From contig JAPPBY010000011.1 of NCBI GenBank assembly GCA_026702615.1, forward strand, positions 1-64,000: a stretch of DNA of 64,000 nucleotides, given 5' to 3'. Under the pieces are notes generated by a model. The model was not told the origin of the DNA and did no database searches. It saw nothing but the letters and a program-made list of their open reading frames with translations. Shown in pieces: positions 9,183-17,139 of the stretch. Each line of letters starts with the position of its first letter. Position 1 is the stretch's first letter. The stretch is from Chloroflexota bacterium (lineage in GTDB: Bacteria > Chloroflexota > Dehalococcoidia > Tepidiformales > Tepidiformaceae). The position numbers and the translations under genes were made by a program.

Positions 9183-10975
9183 CCACGATGGCAAACCCGA
9201 TAGCAGCGCCTGCGCCGAGCGGACAGAAGGCGCCCCGATTCTCGTCCGGCTTCTGGCAACTCCTCTGGATAATCCGGGGTTACTTCGGCCTGATGGCCCT
9301 CGCGACCGTGGCGGGCGTGTTGAACCAGGGCGCCACGATTGCCGCCGCGGCGCTCGGCGCCTACATGGTCGGCCAGGTCGCCGTCGGCGCGAGCGCCACC
9401 GACCTTCGGACGCCGGCAATCGCGCTGGGGGCCGCCGTCATCCTGCGCGCCGTTATGGCCTGGGCCGAGATGTGGGTAGCGCATGATCTGGCCTACCGCA
9501 TCCTCGCGGACCTTCGCGTTCACCTCTACTCCGCTCTCGAAAGGCTCGCTCCCGGGTACCTGATCCAGCGACGGTCCGGCGACGTGGCGTCTGCCGCCAT
9601 GGCCGACATCGAGACGGTCGAGTGGTTCTATGCCCACACAGTCGGAGCGTTCGTTGTGGCCGTCGTGGTGCCGCTCCTCGCGTTGGCGACCCTCGGAGTG
9701 ATGCACTGGACCCTGCCGCTCGCGCTCCTCCCCTTCGCGCTTCTGGTCGCGACTGCGCCACTCGTGCTGCGGCGTCTCGCCGCCAGGCAGGGCGACGCCA
9801 TGAGGGCCGACCTCGGTAATCTGAATGCGGAGGTTGTGGACGGCGTGCAGGGCCTGCGCGAACTGGTGGCCTTCGGCTTCCAGCGGAGGTTCCTCGCCAA
9901 CCTCGAGTCCCACAGCAACCGGCTCGTCCGCTCGCAGCTGGTCTATGGAATGCGCGCCGGGATCGAGCAGGGCGCCATCGTGGCGTTGATGAGCTGCGGC
10001 ATGCTGAGCGTCATTGCCGTTGCGGCAATCCACGTCTTCCGTGGCGACCTCGATCCTGCCTACTACCCCGTGGCGATTACGCTCGCGATTTTTGTCTTTA
10101 TCCCGATTTTCACCATAGCCTCGCTGGTCCAGAATCTCGGGATCGTCTTCGCCTCAGCCGAACGCGCCTTCCGCCTGATGCGCGAGCCGGCGCCCGTTGC
10201 GGACGCGCCTGGGGCCACTCCGCCGGATTCCGACGTGGAGCCCCGAGTCACCTTCACGGGAGTGACCTTCGGCTACCCCGGCGGCGGTGCTCCCGCGCTC
10301 CAGGATGTCTCACTCGAGATTGCGCCCGGAGAGACCGTGGCCCTCGTGGGCCACTCCGGCGCGGGGAAGACCACCTGCGCGAGCCTGCTCATGCGCTTCT
10401 GGGATGTGCACGCCGGGACCGTCGCCATCGGGGGACACGACGTGCGCCAGCTGCCCCAGCACTCCCTCCGGGAGCTCATCGGGTGGGTCCCCCAGGACAT
10501 CTACCTCTTCAATACCAGCCTGCGGGAGAACATTCGCATGGCGCGCCCCGGCGCCACCGACGCCGAGGTCGAGAGCGCGGCGCGGACGGCCCTGGCGCAC
10601 GAATTCATCACTGAGATGCCCCACGGTTACGACACCGTTGCCGGGGAGCGGGGCGTCCAGATGTCCGGTGGCCAGCGCCAGCGCATCGCGATCGCCCGTG
10701 CCCTGCTGAAGGACTCACCGGTACTCGTCCTCGACGAGGCGGTGTCGAGTCTCGACACTCGCAACGAGCAAGAACTCAACCTGGCGCTCCAGGCTGTTCG
10801 TGAGGGGCGGGCGACGCTCGTCATCGCTCACCGGCTTTCGACGATTCGCAGCGCCGACCGGATCGTCGTCCTCGAAGAAGGGCGAGTCGTGGAACAGGGC
10901 ACCCATGACGACCTCCTGGCTCACGGTCGCGTCTACCGCTCGTTGATCGCCGCCCAGACCGAGGCGGCCCACTGA
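9179..10975 (+). CDS. ABC-exporter-fold half transporter, second subunit
   Basis: This 598-residue partner of the preceding gene begins inside its stop codon (ATGA). The membrane domain covers residues about 25-330 and the ATPase domain about 355-598, with Walker A GHSGAGKTT near 390, signature MSGGQRQRIAIARAL near 494, Walker B LVLDEAVSSLD and the switch region VIAHRLSTI. All catalytic residues look intact in both partners, so there is no obvious degenerate ATP site. Substrate is unknown; context points to iron-chelate traffic. It is the last gene of the pair, followed by about 400 bp without a gene. Confidence 0.82.
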   Translation: MTTMANPIAAPAPSGQKAPRFSSGFWQLLWIIRGYFGLMALATVAGVLNQGATIAAAALGAYMVGQVAVGASATDLRTPAIALGAAVILRAVMAWAEMWVAHDLAYRILADLRVHLYSALERLAPGYLIQRRSGDVASAAMADIETVEWFYAHTVGAFVVAVVVPLLALATLGVMHWTLPLALLPFALLVATAPLVLRRLAARQGDAMRADLGNLNAEVVDGVQGLRELVAFGFQRRFLANLESHSNRLVRSQLVYGMRAGIEQGAIVALMSCGMLSVIAVAAIHVFRGDLDPAYYPVAITLAIFVFIPIFTIASLVQNLGIVFASAERAFRLMREPAPVADAPGATPPDSDVEPRVTFTGVTFGYPGGGAPALQDVSLEIAPGETVALVGHSGAGKTTCASLLMRFWDVHAGTVAIGGHDVRQLPQHSLRELIGWVPQDIYLFNTSLRENIRMARPGATDAEVESAARTALAHEFITEMPHGYDTVAGERGVQMSGGQRQRIAIARALLKDSPVLVLDEAVSSLDTRNEQELNLALQAVREGRATLVIAHRLSTIRSADRIVVLEEGRVVEQGTHDDLLAHGRVYRSLIAAQTEAAH

Positions 10976-11150
10976 ATCGCCCCCGACTAGGCACTTCGCT
11001 CCCGCCGCCGGCGTCTGCCGCAAGTCGTAAGGCGTTCTCTCTACCGCCGGATTGTCGGAGTGACGAGGCGCCCGCGCCAGGTGAACTGAGCCAACTTCTC
11101 GTCGGATCCTTGTTCTGAGGCCGTCGCGAGAGGTGGGCTTTGGCGGCCCC

Positions 11151-11176
11151 GGTACTGTCTACCGTCAGGTTTGGCC
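11151..11176 (+). repeat. 26-bp repeat A, copy 1
   Basis: This matches 23619-23644 in the same orientation and 14860-14885 in inverted orientation, with one to three differences. At the 23-kb copy the sequence is the extreme C-terminal coding part of a serine recombinase (VLPTVKLG), so this copy is probably a recombinase 3' remnant or an attachment-type site. Confidence 0.8.
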
Positions 11177-11191
11177 GGGGGTGGTGGGCCT

Positions 11192-11212
11192 ACACGTACT
11201 GTACTGCGAACT
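11192..11212 (+). repeat. 21-bp repeat B, copy 1
   Basis: Identical over 21 bp to 23005-23025. Here it sits 15 bp after repeat A, whereas at 23 kb it precedes the recombinase remnant and repeat A follows it. Confidence 0.75.
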
Positions 11213-11375
11213 TTCGCGTGCACTGTCACCATCTGAGAGGTGCCATGCCCGACGTGTGGTCAGGCCGCCCGGTAGGATGGACCGCGTTGTATGAGTCTTT
11301 CAAGTCGCCGCACTATTGATGCTGACCGGCGGTTTTAGGGATGCGAGCGCGACCGCCCTTGCAGGAGATTATCGA

Positions 11376-12638
11376 ATGACAGGAATCAGAGCCTCGTCCC
11401 TCCGCATCGTGACGATGGCCACGATGCTTGCTTTTGCTCTGTTGGTGGTGGTCTTGGGGACTGCCTGTCAGGACACCGAAGAAGAGGTCCCGCCGCCCAC
11501 CGACGATCGCGGGGCTAGTGTCCTGACCACGGTGGACGAGGGAGTCCCCGGTGTGTACGACACCCGGATCGTGTTCGGGCAGTCGGCGGCATTTAGCGGC
11601 CCCGCGCAGGCGCTGGGCCAGGGGATGCGGCTGGGGATACAGGCGGCGTTCCACGAGCAGAACCAGAAGGGCGGGGTGCATGGCCGCATGCTGGAGTTGA
11701 CCACTCTGGACGACCAGTATGAGCCGCACCTGGCTTACGCCAACACGCTGAATCTGATTAACAGGGAGCGCGTTTTCGCGCTCATTGGAGAGGTGGGAAC
11801 ACCCACCTCCCGCTCGGCGTCGCCATTGGCCAACGCGGAAGACGTGCCATTCATCGCGCCCTTTACCGGCGCCGGTTTCCTCCGGGACTCCGCGTTGGGG
11901 AACGTGGTGAACTTGCGTGCCTCGTACCATCAGGAAGCAGAGGAGATGGTGGCGCGCCTGACTGAAGACTTGGGGATCACCCGCGTCGCCGTGATGTATC
12001 AGAACGATTCCTACGGCCAGTCGGGGCTGGATGGAGTGGTTGAGGCGCTGGGGAAGCGCGGCCTGGAGCCAGTGGCCTTCTGGTACTACCAGCGCAACAG
12101 CGACGCGGTAAAGGCCGCCGTTTTTAACATCGTGGCAGCCGATCCCGAAGCGGTCATCATGATCGGGGCCTATGCCCCGGTTGCCAAGGCGATTTCCGTG
12201 GCCCGTGAGGACATAGACCCCATATTCATGGCGGTGTCCTTTGTGGGCAGCAACGCATTGGCGCAAGAGCTGGGGCCAGATGGCGCCGGCGTGTACGTCA
12301 CCCAGGTCGTGCCGCTGCCCGACGACACCAGCGTTCCCGCAGTGGCCGCCTATCGCGCCGCGCTGAAGGCGTTTGACGCCGATGCCGTGCCGGGGTTTGT
12401 CTCATTGGAGGGCTATCTGGCCGGGCGACTGGCAATTGTGGGTCTCGAGAAGTGTGGCAGGGACATCAGCCGCGACTGCTTCCTCGACGTCCTGCAACAC
12501 TCCGGGACAATCGACCTTAATGGGCTGACCCTCGAGTACGGCCCCGGCGACAATCAGGGCTCGGACGTGGTGTTTATGACCGTCATCGGAGATGACGGCA
12601 ATTACCACCTGGTCGACGATCTGGCAGAGGCGCGGTGA
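11376..12638 (+). CDS. Branched-chain-amino-acid-type substrate-binding lipoprotein
   Basis: This 420-residue protein has a lipoprotein signal (Cys31 in VVVLGTAC) and a Leu/Ile/Val-binding-type fold (Peripla_BP_6-like): VFGQSAAFSGPAQALGQGM, then LIGEVGTPTS, then VAVMYQNDSYGQSGLDGVVEAL. No permease or ATPase is adjacent. Instead its stop overlaps the start of a membrane sensor protein (GTGA), so it probably presents a ligand to that sensor, as TorT does for TorS; this is inference. Start chosen at ATG 11376 because AGGAG lies 8 nt upstream. Base composition looks less GC-rich than in flanking core genes. Confidence 0.85.
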   Translation: MTGIRASSLRIVTMATMLAFALLVVVLGTACQDTEEEVPPPTDDRGASVLTTVDEGVPGVYDTRIVFGQSAAFSGPAQALGQGMRLGIQAAFHEQNQKGGVHGRMLELTTLDDQYEPHLAYANTLNLINRERVFALIGEVGTPTSRSASPLANAEDVPFIAPFTGAGFLRDSALGNVVNLRASYHQEAEEMVARLTEDLGITRVAVMYQNDSYGQSGLDGVVEALGKRGLEPVAFWYYQRNSDAVKAAVFNIVAADPEAVIMIGAYAPVAKAISVAREDIDPIFMAVSFVGSNALAQELGPDGAGVYVTQVVPLPDDTSVPAVAAYRAALKAFDADAVPGFVSLEGYLAGRLAIVGLEKCGRDISRDCFLDVLQHSGTIDLNGLTLEYGPGDNQGSDVVFMTVIGDDGNYHLVDDLAEAR

Positions 12639-14800
12639 CGGCACAGCCCCGCAGAGCCGCTCCCGTGTTGATCGGCGCGCTCGGCGCGCTGGGAATAGTC
12701 ATCGCCTCGGCAGTGGCCGGCTGGCTGGTCATTGAAGACCTGGAGGCCAAGAATCGCGGCAGCGCAGACGCCGAGACTCTTGCTGACATCGCCGCGGTAG
12801 GCAAGCTATCGGGCATGGTGGCTGCAGCCTCATCCGTGCCAACCAACGTCCGGATGACCCCCGAAGGCATCGCCGAGGCGGGAACCGCCATCACCAACAA
12901 CCAGGACCGGTTGGCCGACCGTCTATCGGACCTGGAAGGTCGGGGTTATGACGGCCGCGTGGAGCAGGTAAGTCGACAGGTCGATCTGCTCACTGCCAAC
13001 GTGTCGCGGATAGAGGGTGAACGCCCCGCACTGTTGGAGGCCATCCTCACCGGGGAACGCAGCTGGCAGCAGCTGCTCTTTTCCACCAACCAGAAGCTGC
13101 TCCCCGCCATTAGTTCCAGCCTGGACAACCAGTTCTATTACGTGATGACGGGCAGCAGCGAATTCAGGGATGAAGTCCCTTCGGGTTTCGACCATCTGTC
13201 CGAGGAAGAGTTCCTTCGCTACTGGCATCTCGCCACCTTGCTGGATTGGACGTTCAGCGCCCACCGGAGCCTGCTGGCAGCGAATCTCAGCAGCCAGGAT
13301 GACCCAACGCGACTCGCCAGCAATGAAGAGAGTTTCGACACGGCCGCCCAGCGTCTGGAGCACAGCATCGCGTTCCTTGCCGAGCACGGTGGGCCAGAGC
13401 TGAATCCCGAGGTGATTCCCCTCTCCAATCGGTTGCTAGCCGCTGGCGCCGGAGAGAACAGCGCCCTGGACGCCATGAGGCTGAGGGCGTCGATGGTGGC
13501 TCGGGAGCGCCAGCTGATTGCGGCCAACGGTGAGATTCTGGCCGGGCTACAAGGGGAACTGGACAGCCTCGTTGCAGAGGTCAAGCAGAATTCGGCAGCG
13601 GCGGAGGATAGGCACGGGCAGGCCGCCTCCAGCGGGCGCATTGCCATCCTGGTGATAGCCATCGTTGGGATCGTTGGGACGCTGCTCGTTGCCGGTTACT
13701 TCGGCTTCAGTTCGCAGCGGCGAATATCAGCGTATCTGGCCGTCAACTCCCTGGGCGTGTTGGCGATAGTTATCGCCTCGGCGGTTGCGGTCTGGCTGGT
13801 CATCGACAATCTGGAGGATGAGAGCAGAGGCGGAGGCGACGTCGAGGTTCTGGCGGCGGCGGCGGACATAACCCGACGCTCGGGCGTCCTGGTGTCAACG
13901 ACGTCCGTTCCCAGCAACACCCGCATGACGTCCGAAGGCATAGCCGAAGCCAGGTCAGTCATCGCCAGCAATGACGAGGAGCTGGCCGACCAGCTGACCG
14001 TCCTGGAGGGCTGGGGCTATGACGACATCACGGAGCGCATGGGTCAGCGGATCGACTTGCTGACGGCCAACGTGTCGCGGATCGAGGATGAGCGTCCAGC
14101 CTTGCTGGAGGCCCTTCTGGAAGGGGAACGGAACTGGCAGGAACTCAGTCTCTCCACGAACTATGAGCTACTTCCCGCCATCGCTTCGAGCCTGGATAAC
14201 CAGTTCTATTACATGATGACTGGCAGGAGTGAATTCAGAACCGGGAATGCTTCGCGTTCCGACCATCTGTCCGAAGAAGAGTTCATTCGCTTCTGGCACA
14301 TGGCCACGTTGATGGAGTCGGTGTCCAGGGCGTACTGGACGCTCGACTTTGCCAACAGGCTGACGATTCCGGCGCTAGCGGCACGGGTGGAAGAAACCTT
14401 CGATACGGCGGCCCAGCGGATGGAACGCAGCATTGAGTATCTCGCGGAGAACGGGGGGGCGGAACTGAGTCCTGAGGTGATTCCCCTTGCCAATCAGTCG
14501 TTAGACGCGGGCGTTGGGGAGAACAGCGCCCTCGACGTCATGAAGTTGCGGACGTCCCTGGTGGCCAAGGAGCGCAAGCTGATTGGCGCCAACGGGCAAC
14601 TCCTGGCCGGACTGCAAGGGGAAGTGGATGACCTCGTTGCAGAGGCCAGGCAGAGTTCGGCGGCCGCGGAAGATCGGTACGAGCAAACGGTGTTCAATGG
14701 GCGTATCGCCATCCTGGTTATAGCCATGGTTGGAATCGTTGGGACGCTGCTGGTAGCTGGCTACAACGGCGTCCGTGTTCGCCGGGATGAAACGCGCTGA
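12635..14800 (+). CDS. Membrane protein with a tandem-duplicated periplasmic sensor domain and no output domain
   Basis: The 721-residue product is two homologous halves (about 1-355 and 362-721). Each has a transmembrane helix, about 300 residues of mostly helical extracytoplasmic domain, and a second transmembrane helix (TMs near 10-32, 334-354, 365-388, 689-712). Shared motifs include SVPxNxRMTxEGIAEA, LLTANVSRIExERPALLEA, SSLDNQFYYxMTG and DHLSEEEFxRxWHxATL. The fold resembles long helical input domains of sensor kinases and chemoreceptors (TorS/HBM type). It ends 12 residues after the last helix with no HAMP, kinase, cyclase or MCP module. It starts at a GTG overlapping the binding-protein stop, so the two are co-translated. 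Truncation of a larger kinase is possible because a recombinase-tail repeat lies 60 bp downstream. Confidence 0.7.
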   Translation: MTAQPRRAAPVLIGALGALGIVIASAVAGWLVIEDLEAKNRGSADAETLADIAAVGKLSGMVAAASSVPTNVRMTPEGIAEAGTAITNNQDRLADRLSDLEGRGYDGRVEQVSRQVDLLTANVSRIEGERPALLEAILTGERSWQQLLFSTNQKLLPAISSSLDNQFYYVMTGSSEFRDEVPSGFDHLSEEEFLRYWHLATLLDWTFSAHRSLLAANLSSQDDPTRLASNEESFDTAAQRLEHSIAFLAEHGGPELNPEVIPLSNRLLAAGAGENSALDAMRLRASMVARERQLIAANGEILAGLQGELDSLVAEVKQNSAAAEDRHGQAASSGRIAILVIAIVGIVGTLLVAGYFGFSSQRRISAYLAVNSLGVLAIVIASAVAVWLVIDNLEDESRGGGDVEVLAAAADITRRSGVLVSTTSVPSNTRMTSEGIAEARSVIASNDEELADQLTVLEGWGYDDITERMGQRIDLLTANVSRIEDERPALLEALLEGERNWQELSLSTNYELLPAIASSLDNQFYYMMTGRSEFRTGNASRSDHLSEEEFIRFWHMATLMESVSRAYWTLDFANRLTIPALAARVEETFDTAAQRMERSIEYLAENGGAELSPEVIPLANQSLDAGVGENSALDVMKLRTSLVAKERKLIGANGQLLAGLQGEVDDLVAEARQSSAAAEDRYEQTVFNGRIAILVIAMVGIVGTLLVAGYNGVRVRRDETR

Positions 14801-14859
14801 ACTCAAGACCCTCCTCACTGCCGTAGTTCGCGGTACGTTCGCCGCGGCCGGAAGTGGTG

Positions 14860-14885
14860 GGCCTAACTTGACGGTAGACAGTACC
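14860..14885 (-). repeat. 26-bp repeat A, inverted copy
   Basis: Reverse complement of the recombinase C-terminal repeat at 23619-23644. Read on the minus strand it encodes VLSTVKLGPP-like residues, typical of recombinase C-termini in this group. It lies 60 bp after the sensor-protein stop. Confidence 0.75.
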
Positions 14886-15072
14886 ACCTTCGAGGTGCTG
14901 TTCAGCCTCTAGCCGTGGGCTCGATGACGACGCGCCCACCATCCTCGACTTCGACGTACGGGCTGTGGCCGTCGAGCAGCTGCATGCCAGCGAGCGGCGC
15001 CGCGTGCGCTCTTCAGTGTCTCGCAGTCGCTCTCGTTCAGCTCCTCGCGGTCGGCCGCGACGAGATCGCGGC

Positions 15073-15124
15073 CCAGGACATGGACATGCGAGGAGGCTAG
15101 CGAGGGCCGCTCAAGGTCTCCGTA
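15073..15124 (+). repeat. 52-bp direct repeat, left copy, flanking the MacAB-like operon
   Basis: Matches 19830-19881 at 49 of 52 positions in the same orientation. The two copies enclose the three-gene MacAB-like operon almost exactly (this copy lies 55 bp past its last stop). Confidence 0.9.
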
Positions 15125-15178
15125 GGCCCTCTGTTGACGTTCCGGGGATGTTGCGCCGGAGTTGCCCAGCGCCTCGCG

Positions 15179-16435
15179 CTACTCGTTGCGGAGCGCAGCT
15201 ATCGGGTCGACGGTCGTGGCGCGGTAGGCGGGGTAACTGCCGCTCGCGAAGCCCACGCCCGCCGCCACGAGGAACGCCATCGCGATGCTCCACGGCTGGA
15301 TCAGCGTCGTCATCTCCTGGCCGCCCAACTCTCGCCCGTCGAGGGCGAACGAGGTGCCGACGCCGATCGCGATGCCGACGATGCCGCCGAAGAGGCTGAG
15401 CGTCAGCGCCTCGGTGACGAACTGCTTCACGATGTCGCCCGCCGTCGCGCCCACGGCGCGGCGGATGCCGATCTCGCGCGTCCGCTCGGTGACGGAGACG
15501 AGCATGATGTTCATCACCCCGATCCCGCCGACGAGCAGCGAGATGCCGGCGATGCTGCCGAGCAGGATCGAGAGCGTGTTGCTGACCTCGGTGGCGGCGC
15601 TGATCAGGTCGTCCTGGCTCTGGATCACGAAGTCGGGTTCAGGCGTCTCGTGGAGAAGGAGCAGCAGCTCGGTCACATCCTCCTTGACGCGCTGCTCGTC
15701 GGCGCCGCTCGCCGTCTGTACGTCGATCTGCGTGACGCGCAGGTCGCCGGCGGGCGTGTAGAGGAAGCGCAGGCGGCCCGCCGTGCCGCTCAGCGGGACG
15801 AAGACCTGGTCGTTCGCCTCGCTCGCGCCTCCCTGCTCCTCAAGCACGCCGATCACGACGAAGCCGAGCGTAATGCGGCCGCCGACGAAGGAGAGCCGCA
15901 CCTCTTGCCCAATCGGGTCGAGGCCCTCGTAGAGCGTATCGGCGACGCGCGCACCGAGGACGGCCACGAGGGCGCCGTCCTCGTCGTGCAGCGGCGTGAT
16001 GAAGGAGCCCGAGCGGATCGCCAGGTCGCGCACCTCGGCGTATCCGCTCGAGGTGCTGACGATCTGCGCGCCAACGTTGTTCGCACCCGCGACCGCCTGC
16101 GCGTCCACCGCCACGCGCGCGGCGACGGCGACGACGCCGGGGATGCCATCTGCGGCGATCGCCGCCGCGTCGCCCTGCACGAGCGTGGACTGCTCGAGGC
16201 CGGCGAGCGCTCCGGTCTGCGAGGTGGTCGCCTCCGCGCTCGACTCGATGAAGATCAGGTCGGTGCCGAGCCCGCGGATCTGGTCCGTGACGCCTCGCTG
16301 CGTGCCTTGGCCGACGGCAATCAGCACGATCACCGAGCTGACGCCGATGATCAGGCCGAGCGAAGTCAGCGCGCTGCGCAGGCGGTTCGCGAAGATCGCG
16401 CGCAGGGCGATGCGAAAGGCGTCGAGCGGGCTCAC
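15179..16435 (-). CDS. MacB-type ABC transporter permease
   Basis: This 418-residue protein has the MacB/FtsX topology: one N-terminal helix (ANRLRSALTSLGLIIGVSSVIVL), a large extracytoplasmic domain (about 45-280), then three C-terminal helices with the family motif GGIGVMNIMLVSVTERTREIGIRRAVGA. It couples ATP hydrolysis in the partner ATPase to extracytoplasmic movement, in export of peptides, antibiotics or lipids. GTG start overlaps the ATPase stop by 4 nt. It is the last gene of the operon; no outer-membrane channel gene is seen. Confidence 0.92.
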   Translation of the reverse strand: MSPLDAFRIALRAIFANRLRSALTSLGLIIGVSSVIVLIAVGQGTQRGVTDQIRGLGTDLIFIESSAEATTSQTGALAGLEQSTLVQGDAAAIAADGIPGVVAVAARVAVDAQAVAGANNVGAQIVSTSSGYAEVRDLAIRSGSFITPLHDEDGALVAVLGARVADTLYEGLDPIGQEVRLSFVGGRITLGFVVIGVLEEQGGASEANDQVFVPLSGTAGRLRFLYTPAGDLRVTQIDVQTASGADEQRVKEDVTELLLLLHETPEPDFVIQSQDDLISAATEVSNTLSILLGSIAGISLLVGGIGVMNIMLVSVTERTREIGIRRAVGATAGDIVKQFVTEALTLSLFGGIVGIAIGVGTSFALDGRELGGQEMTTLIQPWSIAMAFLVAAGVGFASGSYPAYRATTVDPIAALRNE

Positions 16436-17139
16436 CGCGCGGGCCCGTCCGGCGCGGCGGCCACCAGCGGAGCGCCGCTGTCCTCGACGATCCGCCCGTC
16501 GCGCATGCGCACCGTGCGGCGTGCGTAGGCAGCCACCTCCGCCTCATGCGTGACCAGCACCACCGTCAGGCCCTGCTGGTCCACCAACTCGCTTAGCAGC
16601 GTCATCAACTCGTGCTCCGTCGCCGTGTCGAGGGCGCCGGTTGGCTCGTCGGCGAGCAACACGAGTGGGTTCACGACGAGCGATCGGGCGATCGCGACGC
16701 GCTGCTGCTCGCCGCCCGAGAGCTCGGTTGGGAGGTGCGTAATGCGGTCCTTCAGGCCGACCCGCACGAGCGCCTGGGCGGCACGGCGCTTGCGGTCGGC
16801 GGCGCCTTGGTAGATCAGCGGCAGCTCGACCTGCTCGAGGGCGGTCATGCGCGGCAGCAGGTTGTAGGACTGGAAGACGAAGCCGAAGGCGCTGCCCCGC
16901 AGGCGCGCGCGTGCATCCTCGGAGAGCTGCGAGACGTCTCGCCCCCCGAAGGCGTAGCCGCCGCTGCTCGGGCGGTCGAGCAGGCCGATGATGTTCATCA
17001 GCGTGCTCTTGCCAGAGCCGGACTGGCCCATGATCGCGACAAACTCCCCGCCGCCGATATCGAGGTTCACGCCCGCGAGGGCGTGAACCGCCGTCTCGCC
17101 GGTGGAGTAGACGCGGGTCACGTCTTGCAGACGGATCAC
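16432..17139 (-). CDS. MacB/LolD-type ABC transporter ATPase
   Basis: 235 residues, cytoplasmic. Walker A GQSGSGKST at 38-46, signature LSGGEQQRVAIARSL near 139, Walker B LLADEPTGALD near 160, H-loop VTHEAEVAAYA. The sequence is of the MacB/LolD/FtsE group that drives FtsX-like permeases. Start is a GTG (17139) sharing TG with the adaptor stop and preceded by GGAGG; in-frame sequence further upstream lies inside the adaptor gene and is not expected to be used. Confidence 0.93.
   Translation of the reverse strand: MIRLQDVTRVYSTGETAVHALAGVNLDIGGGEFVAIMGQSGSGKSTLMNIIGLLDRPSSGGYAFGGRDVSQLSEDARARLRGSAFGFVFQSYNLLPRMTALEQVELPLIYQGAADRKRRAAQALVRVGLKDRITHLPTELSGGEQQRVAIARSLVVNPLVLLADEPTGALDTATEHELMTLLSELVDQQGLTVVLVTHEAEVAAYARRTVRMRDGRIVEDSGAPLVAAAPDGPAR

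Larger units (their letters stand above)
10976..11375. other. Gene-free stretch holding recombinase-associated repeats
   Basis: No convincing gene is seen. The stretch holds one copy each of two short repeats (11151-11176 and 11192-11212) that also occur around the recombinase remnant at 23 kb. The last bases supply AGGAG 8 nt before the ATG at 11376. Confidence 0.6.
14801..15178. other. Gene-poor stretch with inverted repeat A, gene debris and a direct repeat
   Basis: It contains inverted repeat A (14860-14885), a possible minus-strand fragment 14985-14902 (MQLLDGHSPYVEVEDGG to a stop) with protein-like sequence upstream of it in another frame, and the 52-bp direct repeat at 15073-15124. 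I see no intact gene; the debris suggests past rearrangement. Confidence 0.5.

Noticed and set aside
12635-14800. Calling the duplicated sensor a methyl-accepting chemotaxis protein
   Set aside because: There is no HAMP or signalling hairpin; only membrane and extracytoplasmic parts are present.
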